In this document: piece by piece, positions 34,704 to 46,187 of the stretch
How positions within the stretch are numbered: position 1 is the stretch's first letter
How the letters are laid out: each line of letters opens with the position of its first letter
NCBI GenBank assembly: GCA_018340375.1
Contig: JAFFJZ010000001.1
Span: 53,064,001 to 53,128,000, forward strand
DNA length: 64,000 bases
Source: Gonatopus flavifemur
Lineage: Eukaryota; Arthropoda; Insecta; Hymenoptera; Dryinidae
Reading direction: 5' to 3'
Notes under the pieces: model-generated
Seen by the model: only the letters and a program-made list of their open reading frames with translations
Databases searched by the model: none
Told to the model about the DNA's origin: nothing
Position numbers and translations under genes: made by a program

Positions 34704-34880
34704 GAAACTAGGTACCAGGAGATATAGGGGCCGATTGATGTAACTTTTGACAGAATTCGGTTATCGAATATTTGAGTATTCAAACCACATGGGTTGGGAA
34801 CCACTCAATCGATTTTTGATATGGAAAATATTCGAATCGAGTTCAATTAAAATTTATATCAATCGGCCGCTAGCTTCAGA
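34704..34880. mobile_element. GAAGCTGAA-family element, diverged
   Basis: GGGGCCGATTGATGTAACTT (about 34727) pairs with the inverse of ATATCAATCGGCCGCTAGCT (about 34856). Short flanks GAAACTAG and CTAGCTTC close it. The inner AAAATATTCGAATCGAGTT and CGGTTATCGAATATTTGAG are also partly inverted. Confidence 0.55.
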
Positions 34881-35117
34881 GTCCTTACTTTAATCAACAA
34901 TATTCGCGTCCGCTAGGGATGGCATTCGTGACATGGAATCGAGTTTATGATAGAAAAGAAGAAAATATAAATGAGATTAGAATTGAATCAGTTCATACGC
35001 AGTTGTTAACAGGTAAGCATGGATTAGAGTTTTGGATATTGGGAGGGATAATAAGCTCTGAAGGGTGTTGCTGATGTATCCGAATTAGTACACCTTATTG
35101 AAAATTCCAGACACAAC

Positions 35118-36000
35118 CGGGTGAGAAATCGTTATTGGGCTGTGTTGGTGGTTTTTGTCACGTGAAATTCGGTCAAAAACTGACAAACTTTCTTCACGGT
35201 TTGATCTGGGACAATTGAATTCCGAACATCCCGTGTGCACTGACAGAAGAACGACGTGGTTGAAACATTCGTGGTAGCAATAACTTGAAATCTGGTTCGA
35301 TTTACCAGGAAATGTGATTTTGATGTCCAGAGAAAGTGGTTGAAGCCAAAATTAACTACATTTTTCAGGTCAGAAAAACCAGATTCTTTTCTTGGTGTGA
35401 TAACCAGAATATGTAGTTAATTTTGGCTTCAACCACTTTTTCTGGACATCACAATTACATTTCCTGGTGAATCGAACCAGATTTCAAGTTATCGCGACAA
35501 CGAATGTTTCAACCAGGTCGTTTTTCTGTCAGTGTAGAAATTTTTCCCGAGCTTAGACTCGGGCCAGGTTTATAATTCCTACTTGAAAATTGGCCTGAAT
35601 TTGGAATATCACGCTTCTCAATCTACGCATCATAAAGGTATCAAATATCCAGGCAAAACAACTATAGCCAACTCGGGTCCTATATGGGCTGTGGGTGGGT
35701 ATACATGGATTAAAATATTCGAGAAATATACTGGCAAACCCAACTGAGCTCGACATGGGCCATGGCTCGGCAATTCTTGTATTGGATGCCTAAGATATAC
35801 CCCTGCGGGGCCAGAGCGTACTTTAGGATGACCGGGATTGATTTCCACACGGGATGTTGTCAAAACTTGATAGCAGTCAATCAATTCCTATCAGTTTTAG
35901 ACAAGGTGTTTCAATTTGGTTATTCCAGATGAAATTGGGTAGAAAGTTTGCCAGTTTTCGACCGAATTTCACGTGACAAAAACCATTCAAAGTCTCACCG
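35118..36000. mobile_element. Foldback element carrying a nested CACTGACAG element
   Basis: GGTTTTTGTCACGTGAAATT (about 35149), followed by CGGTCAAAAACTG, pairs with its inverse at 35948-35985. The outer CGGGTGAGA and TCTCACCG also pair, and CATCCCGTGTG (35228) pairs with CACACGGGATG (about 35851). Inside the right half lies a GC-richer part (about 35545-35830, with ACTCGGGTCCTATATGGGC and similar), possibly another MITE. The element 35238-35534 is inserted near its left arm. Confidence 0.65.
35238..35534. mobile_element. 297-bp near-perfect hairpin element, CACTGACAG ends
   Basis: CACTGACAGAAGAACGACGT pairs with the right end ACCAGGTCGTTTTTCTGTCAGTG at most positions. The arms then continue for about 130 bp each (GGTTCGATTTACCAGGAAAT and inverse, AGTGGTTGAAGCCAAAATTA and inverse) to a short loop near 35385. 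Flanks are TG and TA. It is very young by arm identity. Confidence 0.8.
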
Positions 36001-37107
36001 CAATTCTTCGTTCGGTTCTGCCTAGCATCTTTAGCAGGGTAACTATCAATGTCGGTATATTTCGCCAACAGTTCATCAACTCTGACTCTATCGAGATAGC
36101 TGAAGCTTGATTGTTGATATTATGTAAATCTGTTTTTCTCCCCTCCGGGTGGAAAATGGCAACTTTCTATCCGCTGGCGAAAACAAAGTTGCCACTCTCC
36201 GGCTCCGTCGGGAAGAAAAATGGTATACACATCTCGGGCAGTAAAAAAGGAAGGCTAAGATCACATGTAATTGTCGACCGAGGCGAAGCCGACCCTTTCT
36301 TATTTTACTGCTCTAGGTGTGTAAATAACTATTATTGTCGATGTTAGCGGGAATCAAGAATTTTTACAGAAAAAAAATGTTCCAGTATTATGAATACAAA
36401 ATTATCACAGTTTCATTACAATAAATAAAATATATGATGAAAAGAGTTTTTTTATTGTATGATCTGCAATTTGGAGAGTTCTGGAGCCTCAAATAAGCTT
36501 TTAGAAGATTTTACAGAGTATGGTCAATGTATATAGAGACTATTCATCTCATTTCAAGATATGAGAATGTATAACATACTTACAGTAACGATTTATATGT
36601 AGAAATAATTCGTTTTTCCCTTGAATCTTCCAAAACTTAATACCACATCCGAGGTATACTGTAAAATTGTATAGTTCGTAATGAGTTTTTCAAGAAAATG
36701 AAACGGTGGGTTCAATATTACAACCCAAAATGGCAATTTAAACGGAATTTTGGTGAAATTTTCCGTAGTATGAGTAATTTTCTTTGTAAATTATATTACT
36801 GAAGCTCTTTGATCAAATTCTCCACGTGATCGAAGGTAAAATTACGGACACAGAGAGGTATTCCAGCAGCAGCAATACATGTATGATAAACTATATGAAA
36901 TTTATAACATACTGATTTCTGGAAAAAAATTGATAAATTAAGGAACTTTCCTCCATTTTATCTAATAACCCCCATTCTAATAAACATATTACGATATAAA
37001 ATATATTTGAGACATATATTATGTGTCGTTCGGATATTAGAAATGTTGAAAATGTCCCTCGAAACGCATTCAAAACATGTTTTCAAAATATCTCAAGACA
37101 TGAAATA
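36001..37107. other. Mostly unique DNA with small hairpins
   Basis: About 36125-36330 holds several short inverted pairs (GGCAACTTT/AAAGTTGCC, GCAGTAAAAAAGGAAGG against CCTTTCTTATTTTACTGC). It may be an old composite MITE. No gene could be supported. Confidence 0.35.
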
Positions 37108-37283
37108 CCCTGGAAAGAACCTAGGTGCAGTTGATTTAGTTGGCTCCAACCTGGCATTGGCTCCTTGTCACTGAAGCCTGGGTATAAATGATTCGTGGCA
37201 TTCCCGAGTTCTCTTCAGGGTCTGATCTGATCTGACTAGGCGCTGAGAAGAACTGGGGAATGCCCGAATTATTTTTACCCGGG
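37108..37283. mobile_element. 176-bp MITE with CCCTGG/CCCGGG ends
   Basis: The ends CCCTGGAAAGAA and CCCGGGTAAAAA (inverted) match at most positions. Inside, GGCATTCCCGAGTTCTCTTC pairs with GAAGAACTGGGGAATGCC. It is GC-richer than its surroundings. Confidence 0.55.
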
Positions 37284-37425
37284 AGATTTATGAATAATAA
37301 TTAAACTATTACTGGATATGTAGTATTCTGCTATAATCTGACTATGAAAATTGGTAATTATGACTCAAGGCTAGTGATTGTAACTGAATGTTTTACTTTA
37401 AAAACTTGTAATGTAGAAATCGTAA

Positions 37426-37816
37426 CCCTGCTTAAAGAATCTCATTGAACCGATTGATTCTCATTGACTCTGATGCAGAAAACTGATTCGAAGTCATTGC
37501 ACTGAGAGAAGAGTTCAGTTGTCCTCAATAAAGCATATTCTTTCTTCATGAACTTGGCTTATTAACTAGGAATAAAGTTGATTAATTATTGAAAAACCTC
37601 ATATGACGTTTCTTAACTGTTAATAAACTTTATCTCAGGGTAGTGAGCCATGTTTGTGTATAATAAATATTTATTTCACCGTATCGAAAACAAGATTTAT
37701 TAAATACAAATGAACTCTTCTCTCAGTGTGTGAATCAATTTTTAATAGGTTTGAATCAGTTTTCTGCATCGGAATCAATGAGAATCAATCGTTTCAATGA
37801 GATTTTTTAAGCAGGG
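37426..37816. mobile_element. CCCTGCTTAAAG-family hairpin MITE with central insertion
   Basis: CCCTGCTTAAAGAATCTCAT pairs with ATGAGATTTTTTAAGCAGGG. The arms continue through CGATTGATTCTCATTGA and GATGCAGAAAACTGATTC. The compact relative at 39405-39563 shows what this looked like before the 229-bp element 37500-37728 entered its loop. Confidence 0.82.
37500..37728. mobile_element. 229-bp TIR element, perfect 18-bp ends, TG target duplication
   Basis: CACTGAGAGAAGAGTTCA and its exact inverse TGAACTCTTCTCTCAGTG form the ends. TG flanks both sides. The inner AATAAAGTTGATTAATTATT and GTTAATAAACTTTATCTC are also partly inverted. The empty site in the relative at 39405-39563 confirms the position. 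Confidence 0.82.
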
Positions 37817-39101
37817 AACCCCTGTATATTTTTATTCGAAGGTTCGTTTTGTTTGTCGCTTTGAGTTTCGAAAGCAATATATAATATTGTATAGATGCAT
37901 AACACGTACACGTAGCATAAATAAATACAGGCAGTGAAGAATATTGTATATTGTTAATACGCAGAAAAAAAAATTCTGCAGTAGATTTTGTAATACGAAT
38001 GATTTCTATCACCGTTTAAAGTGAACGTAAAGTGAAATGAATGTTTTTTTAGTGTGTATGTGCATGTTTCAAATGGGCCACTCAAAATTTGTATCGAATA
38101 TTGGAACAATGAATTTGTAAAATTAATACAACAATTGGAGTTGAAGTTTGCGTTGATTATATAAAATACACTGTAAAAAGAAAGTCTCGAACTCAGATTG
38201 TATCATGACTAAATTTAAAACGTGGCCGAAAGTAGCTTACTGTGAGTGTGAAGTAAGCTGAGAAAAACAATCGTCAACACAATGGAAAAAGCTGAATTTC
38301 ATTCAGTTTAAAAATTAAGATGCAGCTAATTCGAGCCACACTTTTCATACAGCGTATTTTTTTTCAATTGTATGAAAGTGATCAAAGACTATTCAAATAT
38401 CTTCTTGGATGAATAATCAACGATTCAAAAATGAGAAAGACCAGTTCCAACCGATAATGTGAACGTTCGAGTGGAAGCTTGATATCGTTTCCACGCGAAC
38501 ACTATAAAAAGTGAACAGTCTGCAACGTAAAAATCTGACGGTTACGTCATAATTTTTGGTCGGTTCGTTGAAGCATGTGTCCGTTTGATTGTATTGTTGG
38601 GAAAAAGATGTCATCTCTGTTTTCATTTATATAACCTTTTTGCTGGAGAATGGAGATTTTCACAATTTATTTATTCCGAGAATCTTTCTTCTTCAAAACC
38701 TGTATAATTTCACAGAAATACAGTCTACGCTTGGCATGAGAAATTCTTCCCAGAAATACTCCAGATTAACCTCCTAAAGAATATTCATACAGCAGTTTTC
38801 GATGGAATTTAGATCATAAAATTCTATACGAACGTGGTGGTCTTGAAATGTTGCTTTTATGAGAGCTCTTTGGAGGTTTTGTTGTATTTCACATGCACAT
38901 TATAAATGAAAGCTGCAAATGTTATCGCGAATCGTGTCAATCGTATGTTGTAAGGAGTACCTGGAAAATTCCAGCGAAGCAAGCACAGGCTGAACAGGAT
39001 TTTGTTTCAATGAAGTTGTTAATCCGAGCATTCACAGTAAAAAGTCGGAATGAATGTGGCTGTATCTTACTTGAAAACCTCCCCATTGTGTCAGCATTTG
39101 T
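37817..39101. other. Intron-like DNA, no gene seen
   Basis: A lone CACTGTAAAAAGAAAG at 38170 resembles one end of the CACTG elements, but I see no partner. Nothing else can be supported. Confidence 0.35.
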
Positions 39102-39378
39102 TTTCCGCACAGAAAAAAGTCTCTAATGTAAATTCTACATTGGGTGTTGTTAATTTGACATAACTGCTCACATAAATACAATTGGAATAAAATTTACAAT
39201 GGAACCAATGTTATATTTACATTGTTACCGAAGTAAATGGGAGTAATGTTGCTGTGAAGTAACTATGATAACAATGTAAGCCCAACAGGACTGTGTAATA
39301 AATTTTACATAAGATCCACACTGTTATCGTAACCTCACTTTTCATATAATTTTTACATGATCATTTTTTCCCGTACGG
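39102..39378. mobile_element. 277-bp TIR MITE, imperfect ends
   Basis: CCGCACAGAAAAAAGTCTCT, then AATGTAAATT, matches the inverse of the right end (CCCGTACGGGAAAAAATGAT, then CATGTAAAAATT) at most positions. The interior repeats TTTACATTGTTA-type words. Confidence 0.55.
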
Positions 39379-39404
39379 GTTGACTTTCAGTTGAAACAAG
39401 GCTT

Positions 39405-39563
39405 CCTGCTTGAACAATCTCATTGAACCGATTGATTCTCATTGATTCCGATGCAGAAAACTAATTCAAACCCATTGAGGATCAATTTTTAATGGGTTTG
39501 AATCGGTTTTCTGCATCGAAATCAATGAGAACCAATTGGTTCAATGAGATTCTTTAAGCAAAG
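39405..39563. mobile_element. CCCTGCTTAAAG-family hairpin MITE, uninterrupted
   Basis: TCCTGCTTGAACAATCTCAT pairs with ATGAGATTCTTTAAGCAAAG. The whole unit is one hairpin with the loop around TTGAGGATCAATTTTTAA. It gives the empty-site reference for 37426-37816. Confidence 0.8.
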
Positions 39564-41502
39564 CTAGTATTCAGGATTAAAGTAAGTTTCATTTCTCACA
39601 ATGGTACTCTTTTCTCCTCTCCAAGCGAAAGAAGAATGTGAAAAGTAGGGACGAGGTATCATATGTTAAATTACTGTCTATGTCCATGTAGCATCTTCGT
39701 AGACTCCACAAGGTGGATACAAGGTGGATAAACGAAAATGCCACGTCTAGAAACAACGAAGAAGTAGAGACACCCTGAGAGAGTGAAAAATACTGAAGGA
39801 TGAACATTTCAAGGGTGTTTTTATTCCTCCCATTTCATAATACTTTGCAAGGCGTTCAAAAAAGTTTTCAAGTCCCATGGCAAATTCAATATTGTATACT
39901 CTATCACAAGATCTGATTAAATTCGATCGAACACCTTCACTTCAAATTACTTCAATCAACTTCTCTTGCTGCAAATCCCCCACAAGTATGTAACGGTTTA
40001 TTGTTCTCAATCGTCTTGTTAACGTGAGGTTTCACGCCAGATCATGTTCGTAACATTCATTGATGTTGATCTGTAAATGAATAAACTACTTTGTGCGAAC
40101 ATCTTGAAGGAATACCGAGGGTACGCGTTCCTGCGATAATTAGAGTAATTATGGATCTAATGATGTTAAAGTTGGTCGCGTGCCTCAAAGCGAGCGCCAT
40201 TTGCGCAAACGTCTTACAGTGAATATTCAGTTCGCTTGACTGAAACTTTCTTGCTTAAAGGCAATGTACCACATGAATTCCAGATTACTATCCTTAAACG
40301 AATTTGTTCTGCGTTCCCGCTTCAGGTGATTCTGTACATGGATTGATTGGGATTTGAGAAAACTGTGCTTGATTACATCCAACTTTCAATATACATCACG
40401 GAAGTTTCAGAATGCAACTCAATTAATCGAGTAAGAGTAAAGAAACTTTTGGGATTTCAAAATTATGTAATTTTTGTTGTTTTTGAATTGCTTCTTATGT
40501 CATGGGTGAGTTATGGAAAATGCTTTAAAAGATCCTCGGAAGAGCTATACCTACTACATTTTGATCTTATTCATCGAGTTCTCTAGACATGACATCAATT
40601 TTGTACATGAAGATTTATCAAATTTGACTACAGTTTTGTGACAGAATAGATCAAAAAGAGTGTTGGATCTTGAATGGTCTCGATGGGATATAAAATGTAG
40701 GGACTTACAGTGTTTTCAATAACGGCAGCAGAGTGGAGGAAGGGAACAAGAGTGAGCGCTTCGCTTTGGCTAAGAGATGGTGAACATAAACTAGGTCAAC
40801 AAGCAAATTCAAAACGGATGGAAAAATATCGATTTTTCCCCAAATATGTTTCTTTTGTTCAATATCCAGTTTGTAACATAGTGAATTTCCATTATTGAAT
40901 ACTCTTTGTGAAACTATCGATTGCGTTCGAAACAACAGCTTTATGAATCGTTGAATTGTATGAAATCGAATAATATTACACTTGTCGCGAGAATCTGAAT
41001 TACATTTGGTTATTGAAAAATTTAACAAACAACTATTGGTTACGGAATAACGAGATTTCGAAGAGTTCCGCGTTCAATTTAGTACTGCAACTGATGAAAT
41101 TCGATTGATTGCGTTACGGGTTGAATCTGAGAATATGTATTATGTATCATATATGAAATATGCGTATCAGAAATTTCATTGTATGTAGATTTTTGGGACT
41201 CACCGAACTGCCATTTTCTCAGGAATTACTTTCTGTAAGCATCCTCCAATTGTTGAATTTTCAATAACTTTCTTTCACAATTTTATTGAGGGATTCTTCA
41301 AACTTCACCAGGTATTCTTTTCAATAAAAGTTTTCTTCTTCAACTTCTTCCAATGGTTCTTCCAATCGGATATCATATTTCGTAACTCACAATCAACGGT
41401 AGTTACATTTTTTCCTAGTGGTTTGAATTACAATCTTCCAATCCTTGAACACACAACTGAAAGTCTTCTCAAAATTATTCTACACAGTAAGGAAGGGAGG
41501 TG
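39564..41502. other. Unique DNA, no gene seen
   Basis: A slightly CpG-richer stretch at about 40110-40215 (GTCGCGTGCCTCAAAGCGAG) stands out, but no transcription unit could be supported. Confidence 0.35.
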
Positions 41503-41898
41503 CCCTGGTAGAAATTTGTCTAGGCGTCCCATTTACCATCCACGTCCTAGATGGGACCCACGTGGGGGCAACTGGATAACACATGTCAGCCAATTTGACT
41601 TGAGTGCCCAAACATTTAGTTGGTTTATGTAGATTTTTCATGCGTCAATTGATCGTACAGTAACATTGATAGTTCATCAACGTTTCAATTTGTCACTCGG
41701 GATTATTTTATGGAAATAAATTCAAAAGCAACGTTCTTGACTGGAGATTCACATTTCTAATTACCAATTTGAACAAAATTCTAGCAATTCCTTGGGGCAT
41801 GTGGATGGGCACAGGCTAGAAAGTGCGTTACAAAACTAGCTAGAAACCAATCAAACATCTGGGGCCCATCTAATTCCCAATCATAATTTCTACTAGGG
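41503..41898. mobile_element. CCCTRGTAGAAAT MITE, TG target duplication
   Basis: The left end is CCCTGGTAGAAATTTGTCTA and the right end is the inverse of CCCTAGTAGAAATTATGATT. TG lies on both sides. The inner CCACGTCCTAGATGGGACCC and CCACGTGGGGGC also occur, inverted, in the copy at 52805-53245. The GC-rich core contrasts with the AT-rich surroundings. Confidence 0.82.
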
Positions 41899-43269
41899 TG
41901 ATATTCATCATCGGTAGCTTCGATTTTTTTATGACCAGTAATTTCAATCTGTACCATAATTAGCAGCTTGGTCAGTTTTGTGGTAATCGCGAATCAAAGA
42001 CACGTCAGAATACGACCCTTGTCTTCCGCTGTATCGGTACATCTTTTTTTCCTCCATCGAGGGAAGCGGGTCGATTCTCTAAAGTACGAGGGTGAAGTGT
42101 TGAAAAGTAACTTCGAGTCAGCGCCAGTTTGAACACGTCTCTAACTTTTGATGGATATTCCCTTCCGTTCTGGTTAGTTGTCATTTTTCAGTGGTTTTCC
42201 TAAACACGATATCTAGCCAGAAGGTGAAGAAACTGTAGAAAAAGTGAACGAACTTCTGAAAATAGTATTTTCATTGATGATATCGGAGAGGTATTATCCG
42301 AAACTGTTCAGTAAGTTTCAACGTAGAGTTGTTGAGGTTGAAATTCAGTTTCCAAATGAATCTACGAATGTAGGTTGTTCTGATAAGATAAACATCTGGA
42401 TGACGTTGAGATCCATACGGTTATCAAATTTCCAATGTCTGTGGGAAGTAAGCAGCAATGAAACCGGGTGAAACTTTTTCCAGTGATCAAAATTCCCGTA
42501 TGAGTAAAGTTATTATCACGTTGACGACCGCGCGATTCGAACGATCGGATGAACTTTCCATCCATTGTACCGTAGATATTGTCTGTACCGAACTATTATG
42601 TTTGATAGACGATTTCATATCATAACGACGACGAGATTGTCTGGAACAGATAATCCATTGTCTTCAATACGTACACATTTACATGAAGTTTTTCAGATGA
42701 ATTTTTAAAAGATGTGATATCGATTTTCCACTCGTATCTCACATGAATTATGACTTTGACGTTCATTGAATGACGCGAGTGAATTCATTAAATTGAAAAG
42801 GTTGATATACATAGCGGTGGAGGGAAGATGAAGTACTTGAAAAACGTGGGATGAAATTCGTTATGGAAACTGATATCAAGATCATTCATTATGATATAAA
42901 CAATCCACGATGGGCGTTGATGAAAAATGTCATCGCACGATTACGTTGAAATTTTTTAATTGTATTTCCATGTATTCAGCGAAAGAGTTTGACAGTGTGT
43001 ATATACGGGCATTGGGATTGAATCCAATTCATTTGTCTTATGTCAAATTGAAAATGTCATTTAAAATTCAAAAGTCAAGCAGCAGTTTGATGGATTTTTT
43101 TTTAGAAAATCAAGTAGATAAAATATATGGTTGAAAACGATTCAAAAATTCGATTATCCTTCCATTCACTATGACAACAGTCAGCCATCACCTACAGAGA
43201 GAACTGTGAAGAATATCAAAAATATTATTCAAATTACTAATGATGGAAAGTGTAGCGATTGTTAATAAA
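41899..43269. other. Unique DNA, no gene seen
   Basis: Only short open frames. I see no exon with both splice sites. Confidence 0.35.
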
Positions 43270-43441
43270 GAAGCTGAAGCTAGCAGTCGATTGTTATAAG
43301 ATTTGACGCAAAATTTTTATTAAGGATTTAAAAGCATCTGAAACGTTCAGTGAAACACTGCTCAATTGATTTATGGTATGAAAAAAAGCTTCAACAAGGT
43401 TCAATCAGAAGTTACAACAATCGGCTGCTAGTTTCAGCTTC
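43270..43441. mobile_element. GAAGCTGAA-family MITE, compact copy
   Basis: GAAGCTGAAGCTAGCAGTCG, then ATTGTTATAAGATTTGA, pairs with the inverse right end (GAAGCTGAAACTAGCAGCCG, then ATTGTTGTAACTTCTGA). It is the reference copy of a family also seen at 21145-22117, 30004-30590 and 34704-34880. Confidence 0.82.
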
Positions 43442-44521
43442 ATAGAATTTCACGAGAACTCAAAACAAGTTGCACGCTATTGTTAGAGAATACATATCGA
43501 ACATATTCGATCGAATATCGTGATATCGGCACTGAATCTAATTTATTCGATTTCATTCGAGGTCAGTGAATAATTAGAAGAGAAGAGGTATGAAAAAACA
43601 TGCCACCGTATAAAAACAACTCGCATACGTAGTTATGAAGAGCGAATGAAAATAAATGTTTTGAGGGAGTCAAAGTCATAGTTTGCATTCAGATTCGATA
43701 GTGAATGGAAACTCGATGATTTGGTAATATGATTGATTATGTTTTTTTGTCAATATAGCTAGGAGATGTTGTTGATTCAAATCTATCGCAATTCTCAACC
43801 AACGCACAAAGATAAATAGAAGAAAATGTAAAAGAACGTTTGAAATGATCATGCATACACGTTTATTTTTCATGGAAAAAAAGTGGGTTCAAAAGTACCT
43901 TTCTTTTTTCTGAATCCACAAATTAGTCCCTGCTCGAAGGAACTTTTGATTGGGTTGTTTGAAGAAGTCTCGTGCAGAGAAAAAACCACAATTGGGAACT
44001 GTACGATATTACCTCTTTAGCGCAAACTCCATCAAGCAGTTCAGTTAAAAGTTACATTGCGGAATTGCTACTTTTAGCCTCATTTCGGCATTATTATCGT
44101 TAACTTTGTTCGATACCAGATATTCCAATATCCTTCTATTAATTTGTTATGAAGATATTATTGATTATCAAAAGAAAACATGGAAGTGAAAATCAATATT
44201 TTACGTTGATTGTTTCAAACACAATACAAATCCTCCCTAGCTTTGTTATGTACCGTTGTGTAGAGAAACCGGTATAAACTATCAATTTTATATTGTTTCA
44301 TTGATGTAGTTTGGAGCGACATCGAAACACTTGTCAACTGTGTTAGAGGATAAACATCACATGTTTTTCAATCGTTTAAAAAACTTGTTTGCATGTGAAA
44401 TGGAGAGCTCGTTTGAGAAATTAAACGTTTTCGAATAATTTCATGAAATAAATACCAAAGCAAACTAGAGTTCATAATTCATAATAATTGTTAGTATTTT
44501 CTTGATATTGGAAGAACTTGC
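43442..44521. other. Unique DNA, no gene seen
   Basis: A half-copy of the GAAGCTGAA family may lie at about 44040-44090 (AAAAGTTACATTGCGGAATT). Nothing else can be supported. Confidence 0.35.
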
Positions 44522-45437
44522 CACCGAAAAAAATGTTTTGTTAAAACAACAAAACTTTTGTTGTTTCAACAAAAGAATTTTGTTGAAATGTGATCAACCA
44601 AACGTTTTGTTGAAAACCATATTATTCCTTTGTTGCACACCTTTGGTTTCTAGGTAAATACATTTTGCTTGGGAAACCAAATCATATCGTCTGCAGACTG
44701 AAAATATTTTGTCCTGATGAGAAAATCATGGGCCAGATTGCAAAAAAAAAACCACCACCAGCAGACTTGAACACAGGTCTTCGGGATTCGAGGCGGAGGC
44801 TCCATCACTCAAGCCACTGCCGATCACTTGGATAGGGGGACCTTCTTTGTATATATCAAGTTGTGTTCATGTTTCAAACTCGAACATCAAATACTGTGCC
44901 GTGTTAGGATTGAAGTGAGGGTGATTTTCTGATTTCATCACGAATATCTATGGTACACGTACACATGACTTTCATTGAAAAGTAGCTCCGGGCTCTTGCG
45001 ACATGTCCTTGTAAGATTCAATTAACAATGGGTCTCAGTGCACGAGTTTATATGATTGTAATAAATCAAAGTATTCTTCCATGCAGGAATGTATTATTTT
45101 AGCAACAATACAAAACTTTTCATGTGAATTTACGTTTCAGAAATGCAAAAGAATATTTTCACTACAAAGATGGAGTCATCATGAAGTGACAAAATTATTT
45201 TGTTTGTGGGACAAAACCGCGTAAGTTTTGTGAAAACAACCAAATAATATGTTTTTTTCAAAGGATGTGGGTAACCAAGAAATGTACTTGATCTTAACCA
45301 AACAATTGGAATTAGTATAGTTCGAGGTACAAAATGATTTATCCTCTTGGTTCCCTTGAACAAATTATATAGTATGGTCATGAGAAATCAAACAACAAAA
45401 CACTTTTGTTACCATTACCAAAACTTTTTTTCCAGTG
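44522..45437. mobile_element. 916-bp TIR element with an internal tRNA-like unit
   Basis: The left end CACCGAAAAAAATGTTTTGT and the inverse right end CACTGGAAAAAAAGTTTTGG align. The subterminal parts on both sides carry ACAACAAAACACTTTTGTT-type words. No transposase was found. A tRNA-like Pol III unit on the minus strand occupies about 44742-44826. Confidence 0.65.
44742..44826 (-). ncRNA. tRNA-like Pol III unit with T10 terminator
   Basis: On the minus strand: A box TGGCTTGAGTGATGG (44802-44816), 28 bases, then B box TGTTCAAGTCT (44763-44773). Ten T follow on the minus strand (A10 at 44742-44751), a strong Pol III terminator. Spacing and order match a tRNA gene. The sequence around them does not fold into a convincing cloverleaf by eye, so this is likely a tRNA-derived (SINE head-like) module inside the TIR element. 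Confidence 0.55.
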
Positions 45438-45709
45438 TGGGCATTCCTAACAAACATGGGAGGTCTTGAAGGCATCTGCAAGATATGTTTAGGCAGACAT
45501 CTTTCACATACATCGAAAATATGTCTTTTAGGTATCTAAATGGCGTCATAAAAGACACATCTTTGAGAGATATCGAAATATTTTTTGGACATCTTCAAAA
45601 AATGTCCGAAACATGTCTTTGAAGTATCTCTGGAAAATATCTTTTAGATGTCGAACCAGCATAGTTCAAAACTCGAGGAGAAAAATTGTATGGCTAGCCT
45701 CATGTTCAT

Positions 45710-45986
45710 TATTTCCCCGATCGGGCAGTGATAAGGCTCACCTTATTTTGGTATACCTGATCTGGTTCTGGTGAGGCCATGATTTGGCACGCCTGATTAG
45801 GGTTGACCAGATCTGACCCTGCTAGGTTTGTAATTTGGCATGCCCTATCATGGTTTATCACATCGGGCCCTGATAGAACGGTGCGTTACGTTCCATATCA
45901 GGGCCTGATTCGAGATAAAGCTCTCCAGATCTGGTCCTGATCGAACACCTAATATGAATTCCTACTCGGGATGTTCCTCTTTCAGA
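45710..45986. repeat. GC-richer repeat nested in the agatatct element
   Basis: It is rich in CTGATCTGG, GCCTGATTAGGG and CAGGGCCTGATT words in both orientations. The ends (TCCCCGATCGGGC and, inverted, TCCCGAGTAGGAATTC) are only partly alike. Similar text occurs at about 23473-23735 and 25920-25998. Confidence 0.45.
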
Positions 45987-46187
45987 GCTCATTGATGATC
46001 CTTTCGTGCTGTCTGGGATGTCCTAATGATTTCAAAACGACATCTAAAGTATATCTCGAAGATATTTGAAACGTATATTGGAAGAATCTGATACGTATCT
46101 TAAAAGAATCAAAAATATATCTTGAGGTATTTAAAAGATGTCTCCCAGATATCTAAAACATATCTTTTGCAAGACCTTTTTGAGATA

